DNA of 64,000 nucleotides from Prevotella sp. GTDB lineage: Bacteria > Bacteroidota > Bacteroidia > Bacteroidales > Bacteroidaceae. Under the pieces are notes generated by a model. That model made no database searches and had not been told where the DNA came from. It saw only the letters and a program-made list of their open reading frames with translations. This document shows, piece after piece, positions 46,504 through 55,588 of this stretch (positions are counted from its first letter, which is position 1; every line of letters starts with the position of its first letter). The position numbers were made by a program, and so were the translations under genes. The stretch covers positions 62,001-126,000 of the forward strand of contig JAFZSL010000038.1 in the NCBI GenBank assembly GCA_017619375.1, read 5' to 3'.

Positions 46504-47613
46504 TCACCACCACTTGTCCTTGGCGACATATTTCCTCAGCTTCTCCTTCCCGATGAAGAAATGTGAGATGCCTTCTGCATAGGTTCCGACTTGATAAGGT
46601 TGGAAACTGAACACCACGCCATCTTCGTAGATGGCAGCCTGCGGCAGTTCGGCATCTCCCATTTCCAGTCCACCCTTCTTCATTTCCTCTTCCAACAGTC
46701 CCTTGACCACCTCCCTCGTCTTTTGCAGGAAAAGATTGTCGTTTCTCACCCTTTCCTTCCTTTCCATGTCAAAAGTGACATAATGCTCGAGCGGGAAATC
46801 GTGTGCGCCATAGGCATATAGATTGGTAGCCACGAAGAAGGTGACATATCTGTCAGAGACGTACCTGGGCGAAATGAAGATGCGCAAATAACTCAACGGG
46901 AAAGAGAAATCAAGATTTTTCAAGTAATACACTTGTCTCATGTACAAGTCCCTGAAATGGTCGACAACGGCCTGCCCATCGTTGATGTCCTCTATTTCGA
47001 ATGCTTCGGGATTCTTTTTCTTCAACACCTGCGTGGGCAGCATCGTGTCATCGATGTTGGTCTCCATATACACATCATCGAAATACATCATGTCCATGTT
47101 GGTAATGCTGTCGATGAAGCTGATGGTCCAGCTTTTGATGAAATCCCACCGCTCACCATCCTGCGTGGGATAATCTACGATGATCTTGTATCCGAAATTG
47201 TTGGTGTCACAGACCTTGAAGTTGCACGGCGACACCGACTCGCATCTGACAAAGAGGTCGGGATACTTGTTGGTCACCAACATGTCGTTGTTCTTGAAAC
47301 TGTCCAACGGCAGTCTCAAGTTCTCCACCCCCAAGCGTCCGCAGATGTCACCATCCTGATAGAGGGTGTCCTCCGGCACAGCCGGTCCAATGACGAATGT
47401 TTCCCTCTTCTGCGACACCAGCGAGAGGAAATGCACGTTTTCATAATTCTCATAAAGCAAGTAATACTCCATCCCCCCTACATTCATAAGCGAGTCGGAA
47501 GTGGAAAACCTTGCCTCATCAATGAATCCGGCATACTTCTGTGCCAAGGCCTCCCCGCTTCCAAGCACTAAAGCCAAGAAGGTACACGCAAAACATAAAT
47601 ATCTGAAAAACAT
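46504..47613 (-). CDS. Secreted DUF3298/RsiV-like protein
   Basis: 369 aa with a signal peptide ending EALAQ. The C-terminal block (about 300-369: AIYEDGVVFSFQPYQVGTYAEGISHFFI) is the hallmark of DUF3298, the fold also found in the anti-sigma factor RsiV, where it binds lysozyme. No membrane anchor or anti-sigma segment is present, so it is not RsiV itself. A role as a periplasmic binding protein is inference. Promoter evidence is at 47668-47699. Confidence 0.75.
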   Translation of the reverse strand: MFFRYLCFACTFLALVLGSGEALAQKYAGFIDEARFSTSDSLMNVGGMEYYLLYENYENVHFLSLVSQKRETFVIGPAVPEDTLYQDGDICGRLGVENLRLPLDSFKNNDMLVTNKYPDLFVRCESVSPCNFKVCDTNNFGYKIIVDYPTQDGERWDFIKSWTISFIDSITNMDMMYFDDVYMETNIDDTMLPTQVLKKKNPEAFEIEDINDGQAVVDHFRDLYMRQVYYLKNLDFSFPLSYLRIFISPRYVSDRYVTFFVATNLYAYGAHDFPLEHYVTFDMERKERVRNDNLFLQKTREVVKGLLEEEMKKGGLEMGDAELPQAAIYEDGVVFSFQPYQVGTYAEGISHFFIGKEKLRKYVAKDKWW

Positions 47614-47667
47614 ATTGTTACCTCAAAATATACAATCTTCCATTCACCTTGTCAGGTTATTGGGTTG

Positions 47668-47699
47668 CAAAAGTAGTCAATTTCTTGAAAACAGCGAAA
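47668..47699 (-). promoter_or_regulatory. Promoter of the DUF3298 gene
   Basis: Minus-strand TTTC (47696-47699, one base off TTTG), 20 nt, TACTTTTG (47668-47675). Leader of about 50 nt. Confidence 0.6.
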
Positions 47700-47716
47700 G
47701 AAAGGATGACATTTTT

Positions 47717-48817
47717 TCATTGGAAAGAATTGACGGCCTTCGCCACCAATTCCAGTTCTTCGTCTGTCAGTTCAGGCCCCAACGGCAGGCTGAGTTCCGT
47801 GGCGTGTATCCTTTCAGTGACGGGAAGTGGTCTGCTTTCCCATTCCGCCCCGCATTTCTGCAGATGCGGAGGTACGGGATAATGCACTTGTGTCTCCACG
47901 CCCATACGGGCCAAATGGTCACGCAGTCTGTCCCTTTCCTGGCACAACACGGGATAGATGTGCCACACATGGGCTTCCCTTTGGGCAGGGGCGGGCAAAG
48001 TTATCAAAGTATTTCGCAAAGCTTTCCCATACCATTCAGCGATGTCCTGCCTCCGTTTGTTTTCATCATCCAAGTGTTTCAGTTTCACGCTGAGGACGGC
48101 TGCTTGCAACTCATCCATCCTTGAATTCCTCCCCTTGTAGTCGAAAATGTATTTCCTGGATGAGCCATAGTTTCCCAACGCCCTTACCATGTCGGCCAAC
48201 CGTTTGTCATTGGTGGTCACTGCTCCTGCATCTCCCATGGCTCCAAGGTTTTTGGTAGGATAGAAACTATGCCCTGCTGCATCGCCCAACGCCCCGGTCC
48301 TTCTGTCCCCGAACCTGCACCCATGCGCCTGGGCGTTGTCTTCCACAAGCAGCAATCCATGTTCCTTGCAAATGTTGGCAATCTTCTGCGTGTATGCACA
48401 CCTGCCATAGAGATGGACGATCATGACCGACCTGGTGCGCTTGGTGATACATTCCTCTATCTTCCTTTCATCTATTTGCAAGGTAAGCGGGTCCGGCTCC
48501 ACGAGCACTGGGACAAGTTGGTTTTCCGTAATGGCGAGTATGGAAGCGATGTAAGTGTTGGCAGGCACGATGACCTCGTCGCCTTTGGCCATCACGCCCA
48601 TCTCCACATACGCCCTGTATATCAATGTCAGGGCATCCAACCCGTTTCCCACTCCGACGCACTGTTCTGTTCCAATGTATCGGGCGTATTCGGTTTCAAA
48701 CCGCTCCAATTGGCAGCCTCTGAGAAACCACCCAGAGGCCATCACCTCATCTACAACCGCTTCCAATTCTTGTTGATAAGGTGCGTTCCGCTTGGCCAAA
48801 TCCAAATAGTGAACCAT
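47717..48817 (-). CDS. DegT/DnrJ/EryC1/StrS family sugar aminotransferase
   Basis: 366 aa from ATG 48817 (MVHYLDLAKRNAPY matches the standard family start). The fold-type-I PLP enzyme hallmarks are present: NGLDALTLIYRAY (about 58-70), VEDNAQAHG (158-166) with the PLP-binding Asp, and SFYPTKNLGAMGDAGA with the Schiff-base Lys189. The closest remembered relatives are the FdtB/QdtB-type enzymes that aminate dTDP-3-keto-6-deoxyhexoses for surface polysaccharide. It stands alone, about 4 kb from rfbC. Its promoter box ends 4 nt before the ATG. Confidence 0.9.
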   Translation of the reverse strand: MVHYLDLAKRNAPYQQELEAVVDEVMASGWFLRGCQLERFETEYARYIGTEQCVGVGNGLDALTLIYRAYVEMGVMAKGDEVIVPANTYIASILAITENQLVPVLVEPDPLTLQIDERKIEECITKRTRSVMIVHLYGRCAYTQKIANICKEHGLLLVEDNAQAHGCRFGDRRTGALGDAAGHSFYPTKNLGAMGDAGAVTTNDKRLADMVRALGNYGSSRKYIFDYKGRNSRMDELQAAVLSVKLKHLDDENKRRQDIAEWYGKALRNTLITLPAPAQREAHVWHIYPVLCQERDRLRDHLARMGVETQVHYPVPPHLQKCGAEWESRPLPVTERIHATELSLPLGPELTDEELELVAKAVNSFQ

Positions 48818-48821
48818 AATG

Positions 48822-48852
48822 CAAAGGTAACACAAAGCGATGTAAAAACAAA
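48822..48852 (-). promoter_or_regulatory. Promoter of the DegT aminotransferase gene, touching the start codon
   Basis: Minus-strand TTTG (48849-48852), 19 nt, TACCTTTG (48822-48829). ATG at 48817 follows after 4 nt, implying an essentially leaderless transcript. Confidence 0.7.
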
Positions 48853-48892
48853 AAAAATAAAGCAAATCCTTTTTTATGCGCCATGTTTGTAT

Positions 48893-48900
48893 TATCTTTG
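48893..48900 (+). promoter_or_regulatory. -7 element for the outer-membrane barrel gene
   Basis: TATCTTTG; the -33 position is T-rich but lacks an exact TTTG. It lies after the GTG/ATG of the longest ORF (48883) and so supports ATG 48961. Confidence 0.5.
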
Positions 48901-48960
48901 CAAAAAATTTCAGCCTCACGCCGCCCGAAAGGCAGCGTTCAAGGAGCAAAGAGCAAAGAC

Positions 48961-49629
48961 ATGAAAAGGATTCTATCAAGTATTTTCGCCATCATATTGG
49001 CAGCAAGCACCGTTCAAGCACAGGAATGGCGTGATGAAAACCGCTGGCACGACCCATTCGACATTTATGCAGGTCCGAGAGTGGGTGTTACAGCCAGCAA
49101 CCTCACAAAATATGACGGCAAATATCTTTTCAGCCCCTACATAGGCGGCTTCATCCAGACCTACTTCAACAATCATTTCGGAATGAGTTTCGAGATGGGC
49201 TACACCCGTTTTGGCACCCATGACGCATGGGACAATTTCCATAGCGATGCAGAAATCACGCGTGAAGACGGTACCATAGACCGCCGTGGTCCTTACGAGT
49301 ACAAATTCGACTATGTGCAGTCATTGTATAAGATGAGATATTATCCAGTGCGTAATTTCAATGTCATGGCAGGTTTCCTCTTTGGCGTTCACATCAATGC
49401 GAAGAGTGAGCTTGACAACCAGGATTACGACATCATCAAGCACGTGCACAAGCGCTCTGCTCACGCCTTGTTTGGCGTAGGTTACGAGAAAGACAAGATT
49501 TCCATCGAGGCCACTTATGGCCTTCCCTTGTCAAAGTTGGCCTCCACCAGCACGGGAAAGCGCGCCTTGGGCAATGCGAAATTCAATGTATTCATGATAA
49601 CCGTGGGATATCATATCAAGGTTTATTGA
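48961..49629 (+). CDS. Outer-membrane beta-barrel protein (PorT-like)
   Basis: About 222 aa, signal peptide ending TVQAQ. It shows alternating amphipathic strands with aromatic girdles (YIGGFIQTYFNNHFGMSFEMGYTRF; NVMAGFLFGVHI) and an ending ITVGYHIKVY, consistent with an 8-strand barrel of the OmpA/PorT-like kind. No peptidoglycan-binding domain. Function unknown. It converges on the serine protease gene, with a shared hairpin between them. Confidence 0.78.
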   Translation: MKRILSSIFAIILAASTVQAQEWRDENRWHDPFDIYAGPRVGVTASNLTKYDGKYLFSPYIGGFIQTYFNNHFGMSFEMGYTRFGTHDAWDNFHSDAEITREDGTIDRRGPYEYKFDYVQSLYKMRYYPVRNFNVMAGFLFGVHINAKSELDNQDYDIIKHVHKRSAHALFGVGYEKDKISIEATYGLPLSKLASTSTGKRALGNAKFNVFMITVGYHIKVY

Positions 49630-49670
49630 TTCAGACAGGTCTGACAAGTCGGCCTTTCAACATACAAGGA

Positions 49671-49710
49671 GAAGCCCCACTGCCAATAGACTTTATGGCA
49701 ATGGGGCTTC
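49671..49710. terminator. Hairpin between convergent genes, probable bidirectional terminator
   Basis: GAAGCCCCACTGCCA (49671-49685) pairs with TGGCAATGGGGCTTC (49696-49710) with one mismatch. It is between convergent stops; flanking T-runs are weak. Confidence 0.6.
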
Positions 49711-49728
49711 ATCATTTCCACCACCGGG

Positions 49729-50844
49729 TTATTTGAGGAATTCCTTGATTTTCTCCAATGGAATGCCAAAATTGAAGTTGTCGCTCCCCATGAGTTTGGC
49801 GAAATTGACAGCCACGACGTTTCCTTTGTCATCGATGACAGGGCTTCCACTCGACCCCTGCACGGTGGGTATGCTGTAAGTGATCCTTTCCCCGTCAGGA
49901 GTCTGGGTCACCCTACCGCTGGTCATTTGCACACTGATGCCCTTTTCCGTGTTGGCGAGCATGAGTCCGGCATTGTAACCTATCATATAGAGTTGCTGGT
50001 CGATTTTAATTTTCTCTTCAGCAGTCTTTCCGTTGAAATACTTCTTGTTGCCCTCTCCAGCGAACTTGAAGACATAAGCCCCCTTGGGTGTTTTCTTACT
50101 ATTGAGTTGAATGAGAGCGAGGTCTGTATCCTCCTTGTCCGACACTTTCACCACCTTGCACGGGTTCTTCACCAAGAAATCCGAAGGTCCTGTGACTTTT
50201 TCCCCATCATAGGAGACACCGATGTTTGACACCGTGCTCACCTTGATGTTGTCCAGGCTGGCTCTCTGTAACTGACGAGCAGCATCAGACACCTCGTCAT
50301 ACATATTCTTCAAATTTCTCTGCTCCTCCACTATTCGCCTCAGCCGCGATTCGTCCCCGGCAACGACATTTCCGAAGAAGTCGTATTCCATGAACTGTGA
50401 CTTCTGTGCCTCCAGCATATTGTATTTCGACTGTATCTGTCTGGCGGCCATGGCATATTGCACAAGCGACGCCCTGACGATATTCGCCAACTGCTCCTTT
50501 AGTTTCCTACCATCCACATCGGTGAGGGCCACATGCCTATTGGTGACGAACTCTCCCTCTTCACCGACGAAGAATCCGGTGCCATTGAGCATCTGCGCAT
50601 TTGCCTTAGCCTCCGCCTCACTGGTGGTGAATCCCTGCAAATTTCCATTTTGGTCGATGCCGTTGAAGAAGAGTTGTTGTCCTCCCGGCATCTCCACCTT
50701 ATAATAAAATTTGTTGAGCACTAACACTACACCACTTTTCTGTTCTTCGAAAATCTCATCGGCCGTTTTCTTTCCACACGATGAGAGGACGGCGGCACAC
50801 ACACCGGCAGCCAACGCCATCCATTGCCATTTGAATATTTTCAT
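49729..50844 (-). CDS. Trypsin-like serine protease lipoprotein with helical insertion
   Basis: 371 aa, lipobox LSSC (Cys23). The trypsin-like triad can be read: His104 in TNRHV, Asp241 in DTDLALI, Ser332 in QGSSGSP. The His-to-Asp distance is 137 residues, against about 30 in DegP-type proteases, because a charged, Gln- and Arg-rich helical stretch (about 112-200, likely coiled coil) is inserted. A large beta-rich segment with FFNGIDQNGNLQGF lies before the His. There is no PDZ domain. It is probably a periplasmic or surface protease anchored by lipid; the insertion may mediate oligomerisation or substrate contact (inference). Confidence 0.82.
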   Translation of the reverse strand: MKIFKWQWMALAAGVCAAVLSSCGKKTADEIFEEQKSGVVLVLNKFYYKVEMPGGQQLFFNGIDQNGNLQGFTTSEAEAKANAQMLNGTGFFVGEEGEFVTNRHVALTDVDGRKLKEQLANIVRASLVQYAMAARQIQSKYNMLEAQKSQFMEYDFFGNVVAGDESRLRRIVEEQRNLKNMYDEVSDAARQLQRASLDNIKVSTVSNIGVSYDGEKVTGPSDFLVKNPCKVVKVSDKEDTDLALIQLNSKKTPKGAYVFKFAGEGNKKYFNGKTAEEKIKIDQQLYMIGYNAGLMLANTEKGISVQMTSGRVTQTPDGERITYSIPTVQGSSGSPVIDDKGNVVAVNFAKLMGSDNFNFGIPLEKIKEFLK

Positions 50845-50906
50845 CTCTTGTTGTTGGTTGTTTCAAGTCATAGGGCAAAATTCGTGCCCACCTTGCTTCA
50901 CATCTG

Positions 50907-50914
50907 CAAAAGTA
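50907..50914 (-). promoter_or_regulatory. -7 element of the serine protease promoter
   Basis: Minus-strand TACTTTTG; no clear TTTG at -33. Leader about 60 nt. Confidence 0.45.
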
Positions 50915-51065
50915 GTCATTTTGGTTTGGAAATGTCATTTTTTTGCTTTTTTTTCAGACAGATTGACACAAAGCAACAAATTCCCAAATTTTATGCCTCG
51001 AAAACGCAATAAAAAGGCTATCATGCAAGTTTGTATTAAAAAAAGTAAAAAAACAGTCAAATACA

Positions 51066-52922
51066 ATGTGTGGAATAGTAGGATACATCGGCACTCGTGA
51101 GGCCTATCCGATGCTGATAGAAGGTCTCAAGCTTTTGGAATATCGTGGTTATGACTCCGCCGGCGTTGCGCTCATCAACGCATCCGGCACCATGAATGTG
51201 TACAAGGCAAAAGGCAAGGTTTCCAACCTTGAGAGCCAAGCCGTCAGTCACGACACCAGCGGAAGCATTGGCATCGCCCACACGCGCTGGGCCACCCACG
51301 GCGAACCTTCTTCGGTAAACGCCCACCCCCACCTTTCGGAAAGCGGGCGCCTGGCATTGGTCCACAACGGCATCATAGAGAATTACGCCAACATCAAGGA
51401 ATATCTCACCCACAAGGGCTATCACTTCAAAAGCAGCACCGACACCGAAGTGCTGGTCCAACTGATAGAATTCGTTCAGCAACGTTTCCATCTCGACCTT
51501 GGCATGGCTGTGCTCTATGCCCTTCGCCGTGTTGTCGGCGCCTATGCCATCGCCGTGCTCGACCGCGAGCATCCGGAAGAATTGATTTGCGCCCGCAAGA
51601 GCAGTCCTTTGGTCATCGGTGTTGGCGAGGGCAACAAGGAGTTTTTCCTTGCTTCCGACGCCCTACCCATCGTTGGTTACACCAAGCACATGGTTTACCT
51701 GAATGACGAGGAGGTGGCCGTCATCCGTTGCGGCAAAGACATCACCATCCGCAACCTGTCGAATTCCCGTGACATCGTAGCCGCCGACATTCACGACGTG
51801 GACATGGACCTTGACAAATTGGAGAAGGGAGGCTATCCCCATTACATGCTGAAGGAGATCTTCGAGCAACCCCGCTGCATTTCCGACTGCATGCGCGGCC
51901 GCCTGCTACCCGACGAGCACCGCATCGTACTCAGCGCCATCCATCTGCACCGCGAGCAACTGTTGAGTGCAGGCAGGTTCATCATCGTAGCATGCGGGAC
52001 ATCGTGGCACGCAGGCCTCATCGGCAAACAGATGCTCGAGCAATTCTGCAAAGTGCCAGTGGAAGTGGAATATGCCAGCGAGTTCCGTTATCGAAACCCT
52101 GTCATCAGACCCGACGACATCGTGATTGCCATCTCGCAGAGCGGCGAGACAGCAGACACCCTTGCCGCCTTCAACCTGGCAAAGGAGAACGGCGCCTTGT
52201 GCTTCGGCATTGTCAACTCCGTGGGCTCGAGCATCGCCCGTGCCTCCGACACGGGAGTCTACATCCATGTCGGCCCGGAAATCGGCGTCGCCTCGACGAA
52301 AGCCTTCACCGGCCAAGTAACGGTGCTGACACTCTTCGCCCTCGCCTTGGGCCACGAGAAAGGCACCATTCAGCAAGACGTGTATGAGCAGCACATCGAC
52401 GAGTTGGCGCGTATACCGGAAAAGATCAACAAAATCCTTGAGCATAACGACAACATCCGTGACATCGCCCGCACCTTGACCTACGCCCGCAACACGCTCT
52501 ACATGGGCCGAGGCATGAATTACCCTGTGGCCTTGGAAGGCGCATTGAAACTCAAGGAAATCAGTTACATACACGCCGAAGGCTATCCTGCCGCAGAGAT
52601 GAAGCACGGCCCCATCGCCTTGGTCGACGAAAACATGCCGGTGGTATTTGTAGCCACCCACCACCGCCTCTACAAGAAAGTCATCAGCAACATCCAGGAG
52701 GTGATAGCCCGAAACGGGCGCATCATCGCCATCGTGAGCGAAGGCGACCAAGACGTGAAACGTCTGGCATCCTTTGTCATTGAGATTCCTGAGACATTGG
52801 AGACACTCGTTCCACTATTGTCCGTCATCCCGCTTCAACTGATTGCCTACCATGTGGCAGTGGTGAAAGGTCTCAACGTAGACCAGCCACGCAACTTAGC
52901 AAAAAGCGTCACCGTGGAATAA
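51066..52922 (+). CDS. glmS: Glutamine-fructose-6-phosphate aminotransferase (isomerizing)
   Basis: 618 aa, normal length. It makes glucosamine-6-phosphate from fructose-6-phosphate and glutamine, the first step toward UDP-GlcNAc for peptidoglycan and LPS. The N-terminal glutaminase has Cys2 as nucleophile (MCGIVGYIG), with LEYRGYDSAG and the TRWATHG motif. Two SIS isomerase domains follow (about 290-430 and 460-600), with SQSGETADT and ALKLKEISYIHAEGY, and the chain ends in LAKSVTVE, where the conserved Lys forms the imine with the sugar. No glmS ribozyme was recognised upstream, as expected outside Firmicutes. A strong terminator follows. Confidence 0.98.
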   Translation: MCGIVGYIGTREAYPMLIEGLKLLEYRGYDSAGVALINASGTMNVYKAKGKVSNLESQAVSHDTSGSIGIAHTRWATHGEPSSVNAHPHLSESGRLALVHNGIIENYANIKEYLTHKGYHFKSSTDTEVLVQLIEFVQQRFHLDLGMAVLYALRRVVGAYAIAVLDREHPEELICARKSSPLVIGVGEGNKEFFLASDALPIVGYTKHMVYLNDEEVAVIRCGKDITIRNLSNSRDIVAADIHDVDMDLDKLEKGGYPHYMLKEIFEQPRCISDCMRGRLLPDEHRIVLSAIHLHREQLLSAGRFIIVACGTSWHAGLIGKQMLEQFCKVPVEVEYASEFRYRNPVIRPDDIVIAISQSGETADTLAAFNLAKENGALCFGIVNSVGSSIARASDTGVYIHVGPEIGVASTKAFTGQVTVLTLFALALGHEKGTIQQDVYEQHIDELARIPEKINKILEHNDNIRDIARTLTYARNTLYMGRGMNYPVALEGALKLKEISYIHAEGYPAAEMKHGPIALVDENMPVVFVATHHRLYKKVISNIQEVIARNGRIIAIVSEGDQDVKRLASFVIEIPETLETLVPLLSVIPLQLIAYHVAVVKGLNVDQPRNLAKSVTVE

Positions 52923-52944
52923 GGAAATCAAAAAAGCATAGAGA

Positions 52945-52978
52945 AGGCATCGTGGGGTCTACGATGCCTTTCTTTTAT
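52945..52978 (+). terminator. Intrinsic terminator of glmS
   Basis: Perfect 10-bp stem AAGGCATCGT / ACGATGCCTT, 7-nt loop, then TCTTTTA. Confidence 0.88.
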
Positions 52979-53008
52979 AAACAATGGTAGTCAAAACCGT
53001 ACCATAAT

Positions 53009-53578
53009 TCAATAAAGGCTCACATTGAAATCAAACGGAGAATCGATATCCTTCAGCATGGGATGCACCTTGTCTTTCTGCGAAAGAATGATGTCATTTT
53101 CCGGCAAACGCCAGTCAATGGCCAACTGCGGGTCATCCCATGCGATGCCTCCCTCGCTTTCTGGATGATAAAAATCGTCGCATTTGTATTGGAAGACAGC
53201 TTCTTCCGAAAGGACAGCGAAACCATGGGCGAAGCCTCGTGGGATGAACAACTGTAGCCGGTTATCTCCCGAAAGTTCCACCGCGACATGCTTTCCAAAA
53301 GTGGGTGAACCTTTCCTGATGTCCACGGCGACATCGAGCACCCTGCCCTTCAGCACCCTCACCAACTTGCTTTGTGTGAAAGGCCATTTCTGATAATGCA
53401 ATCCTCTCAGCACGCCATACGACGACCTGCTCTCATTATCCTGGACGAAAGCTATTCCCCTCACTTGTTTATCGAAATCACGTTTGGAATAGGACTCGAA
53501 AAAATATCCTCTTTCATCCTCAAACACGCGTGGTTTCACCACCACCACGCCTTCTATCTCTGTTTGTATCGTTTCCAT
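53009..53578 (-). CDS. rfbC: dTDP-4-dehydrorhamnose 3,5-epimerase
   Basis: 189 aa from ATG 53578 (METIQTEIEGVVVVKPRVFEDERGYFFESYS), the standard family start. The double-stranded beta-helix core has the catalytic His in GLHYQKWPFTQSKLVRVLKG (His about 64) and the conserved Tyr and FAHGF block. It converts dTDP-4-keto-6-deoxyglucose to the L-rhamnose series for surface polysaccharide. rfbA, rfbB and rfbD are not in the window. It is divergent from the GDPD gene; a -7 element (53597-53604, minus strand) is close by. Confidence 0.96.
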   Translation of the reverse strand: METIQTEIEGVVVVKPRVFEDERGYFFESYSKRDFDKQVRGIAFVQDNESRSSYGVLRGLHYQKWPFTQSKLVRVLKGRVLDVAVDIRKGSPTFGKHVAVELSGDNRLQLFIPRGFAHGFAVLSEEAVFQYKCDDFYHPESEGGIAWDDPQLAIDWRLPENDIILSQKDKVHPMLKDIDSPFDFNVSLY

Positions 53579-53596
53579 ATTTATCTGAATAGAATG

Positions 53597-53604
53597 CAAA
53601 ATTA
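53597..53604 (-). promoter_or_regulatory. -7 element for rfbC
   Basis: Minus-strand TAATTTTG, with a leader of about 15 nt; the -33 box is poor. Confidence 0.45.
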
Positions 53605-53652
53605 CAAAAAAAAGAGGACTTGGCGAAAGAGTTGAACCTTTTTCCTGTTTTA

Positions 53653-53684
53653 TTTGCGTATGAAAGTCAAGATTGCTATCTTTG
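53653..53684 (+). promoter_or_regulatory. Promoter of the GDPD lipoprotein gene
   Basis: TTTG (53653-53656), 20 nt, TATCTTTG (53677-53684). It overlaps the start of the longest ORF (53673) and so supports ATG 53703, with a leader of about 15 nt. Confidence 0.75.
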
Positions 53685-53702
53685 CATATCAATCTTTCGC
53701 AA

Positions 53703-54563
53703 ATGAAGCCTTTCCTCCACGCATCGCAATCACGACTGACAAGGGGCAGCAGCGGCATTTTCCTCATTGTCCTCCTGCTCCTTCTTCCGTCATTGCCCTC
53801 CTGTCTTCAAGAAGAATCCGATGACGATATCCCAGTGGTGATTCCAGAAGGGTTTGTCAGCGTGGCGCATAGAGGCTATTGCCCAAAAGGCGTGGCAGAA
53901 AACTCCGCTTTATCCTATCGTTATGCCAAGTTTGCCGGCTTCGACTATGGGGAGACCGACATCCAATGGACGAAAGACGACATCCCCGTGTGCTGCCATG
54001 ACGAGTATTTTATCGACCAGTCCACGAAAGACAGCATTTTCATCAGAAGACACACCTTGGACGAATTGAAAGAATATGACTATTTCGGGACATCCATATC
54101 TTCCTTGCAAGAAGTGATGGACACCTGCAAGCACTATGGACTTGGCTTATATTTAGACAGATTCACCACTTTTGGAAAAGAGCGCAGGGAGCGCATATTC
54201 GAAATGATTGATGATTTTGGGAAGGGAAAAGTATGTTACATTTTCGGGAACAGGGAGTTGGAAGGCATCAAGCAAGTGTTGGAGTTCGACTCCTGCGCCA
54301 CCATCGCCCTTCTCCATTTCCAGAGCATTGACAAAGAATTAATTGATTTTGCCAATTCCATCAGCACTTCGACCAACCAAGTCATCTTGGACGTGGACCA
54401 CACCACCAACCCCATTACTGTTCTACAGCAATTTGGGCAAGCGCTAAGACCCAATGTCCATTATAGCGTGTTCACTGTCAACAACAAAAGGACATACAAG
54501 GAATACCTCCCCTATGTCGTTTCCATCACATCAGACCTGTTGTCGACAGGGAATCTGAAATGA
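53703..54563 (+). CDS. Glycerophosphodiester phosphodiesterase-like lipoprotein
   Basis: About 286 aa, signal peptide with lipobox LPSC (Cys34). The GDPD barrel starts at VAHRGY (His56), continues with ENSALSYRYA and GETDIQWTKDDIPVCCHDE, giving metal and catalytic residues Glu84, Asp86 and His99. The usual ExK motif on the next strand appears replaced by LYLDRF, and the protein is somewhat short, so activity or substrate may differ from classical GDPDs that release glycerol-3-phosphate. It is exported and lipid-anchored. It converges with the DUF4886 gene. Confidence 0.82.
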   Translation: MKPFLHASQSRLTRGSSGIFLIVLLLLLPSLPSCLQEESDDDIPVVIPEGFVSVAHRGYCPKGVAENSALSYRYAKFAGFDYGETDIQWTKDDIPVCCHDEYFIDQSTKDSIFIRRHTLDELKEYDYFGTSISSLQEVMDTCKHYGLGLYLDRFTTFGKERRERIFEMIDDFGKGKVCYIFGNRELEGIKQVLEFDSCATIALLHFQSIDKELIDFANSISTSTNQVILDVDHTTNPITVLQQFGQALRPNVHYSVFTVNNKRTYKEYLPYVVSITSDLLSTGNLK

Positions 54564-54620
54564 ATCAGGAAGCCAAGAGTCCCAAGGAAAGACCATGGTC
54601 TCCAGGAAAACCAGCGGCCA

Positions 54621-55583
54621 TCACTGTTCAACAGTTGTCTCGAAGGGTTTTTCAGCAGCCTGGAATGCACATTGCTTGCAAATCCTCGCGTTGTTTTCAT
54701 CCAAGGCCATCGCTCCCTTTGCACTGGCCTCTTCGGGAGTCATCTCATAAATGACAGGATTGTCAAGGATGCTCCTTTTGGCAAATGAAGAAAGAAGTCC
54801 CTCATACAATGCAGAAGTGGCAACGAATTTCCCCACCCCGTTGCACATGTGCCAATTGTCTCTTGTGAGATACATCCCGTTGTCAAGTCCCTGGCATCTT
54901 GCATTCTGAACGGCAGTCCCCACGGGAATGACCCGTAAGCCATATTCTTTTGCAATCTTCCTGGCACACGAAATGTTTCCAGCCCATTCCTTTTCCGTTG
55001 TTTTTTTTGTATGCGTCCAAGGCAACATGTAAGCCAACTGCAAATGAGGATTGGGGCAATGGCTTCTGACGGCTTCCACCAATCTTGGCAGAGCGTGCTC
55101 AAAACTACCCCAGTTGTAGGAGGCATCACTATTTTGCAGCAACACGCATACGTCCCAAGGCTGGTTCAAGACATCTTCAAGAGGCCCGGAGACGTTCATC
55201 TTGATGGCCCCAGCCATGCGATAAATAGACCTTTCAACACCACTTTCCAAGGTTTTTATCCAATCATTCATTCCACCGCCACTGATCATGCCATTATAGA
55301 CACAAAAGCGGTCGCGGTCGAGTCCCGCACCGTCGGCCACCTCTTTCAAGTATGAGGTGGCGTCTCCGGAAAAGCTGTTGCCTAAGATGAGGACACGCAA
55401 AGTGTCAGCATCAAAATCCAAGCGGCCGTGATAACCGATTTCAAAAGAGTCGTTTTCATCAGGTTCCTCTATCATCTCATCAGATGAAGAGGAAGAACAC
55501 GCACACATCATCAACACTGCGACGAAAACAGGCGACAGCCACCCCAAGAACAATTTGGTAAAAGAAACAGGATGTATTTTCAT
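54621..55583 (-). CDS. DUF4886 SGNH-hydrolase-like lipoprotein
   Basis: 320 aa from ATG 55583, chosen because the promoter box ends 5 nt upstream and the signal peptide has lipobox CAC-SSSSS. The ORF reaches 55916, but that lead is not exported-like. LRVLILGNSFSGDATSYLKEV is the GNS block of SGNH/GDSL-like hydrolases, with the candidate Ser in GNSFS. The later TRDNWHMCNGVGKF supplies a D-x-W-H motif with the third and fourth triad residues. Such proteins may deacylate surface polysaccharides. The substrate is unknown. Confidence 0.8.
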   Translation of the reverse strand: MKIHPVSFTKLFLGWLSPVFVAVLMMCACSSSSSDEMIEEPDENDSFEIGYHGRLDFDADTLRVLILGNSFSGDATSYLKEVADGAGLDRDRFCVYNGMISGGGMNDWIKTLESGVERSIYRMAGAIKMNVSGPLEDVLNQPWDVCVLLQNSDASYNWGSFEHALPRLVEAVRSHCPNPHLQLAYMLPWTHTKKTTEKEWAGNISCARKIAKEYGLRVIPVGTAVQNARCQGLDNGMYLTRDNWHMCNGVGKFVATSALYEGLLSSFAKRSILDNPVIYEMTPEEASAKGAMALDENNARICKQCAFQAAEKPFETTVEQ

Positions 55584-55588
55584 GGCTG

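Noticed and set aside
50845-51065. Possible glmS ribozyme or riboswitch ahead of glmS
   Set aside because: The region is A+T-rich with no pseudoknot-like arms or conserved core that I can see, and the ribozyme is not expected in Bacteroidetes.
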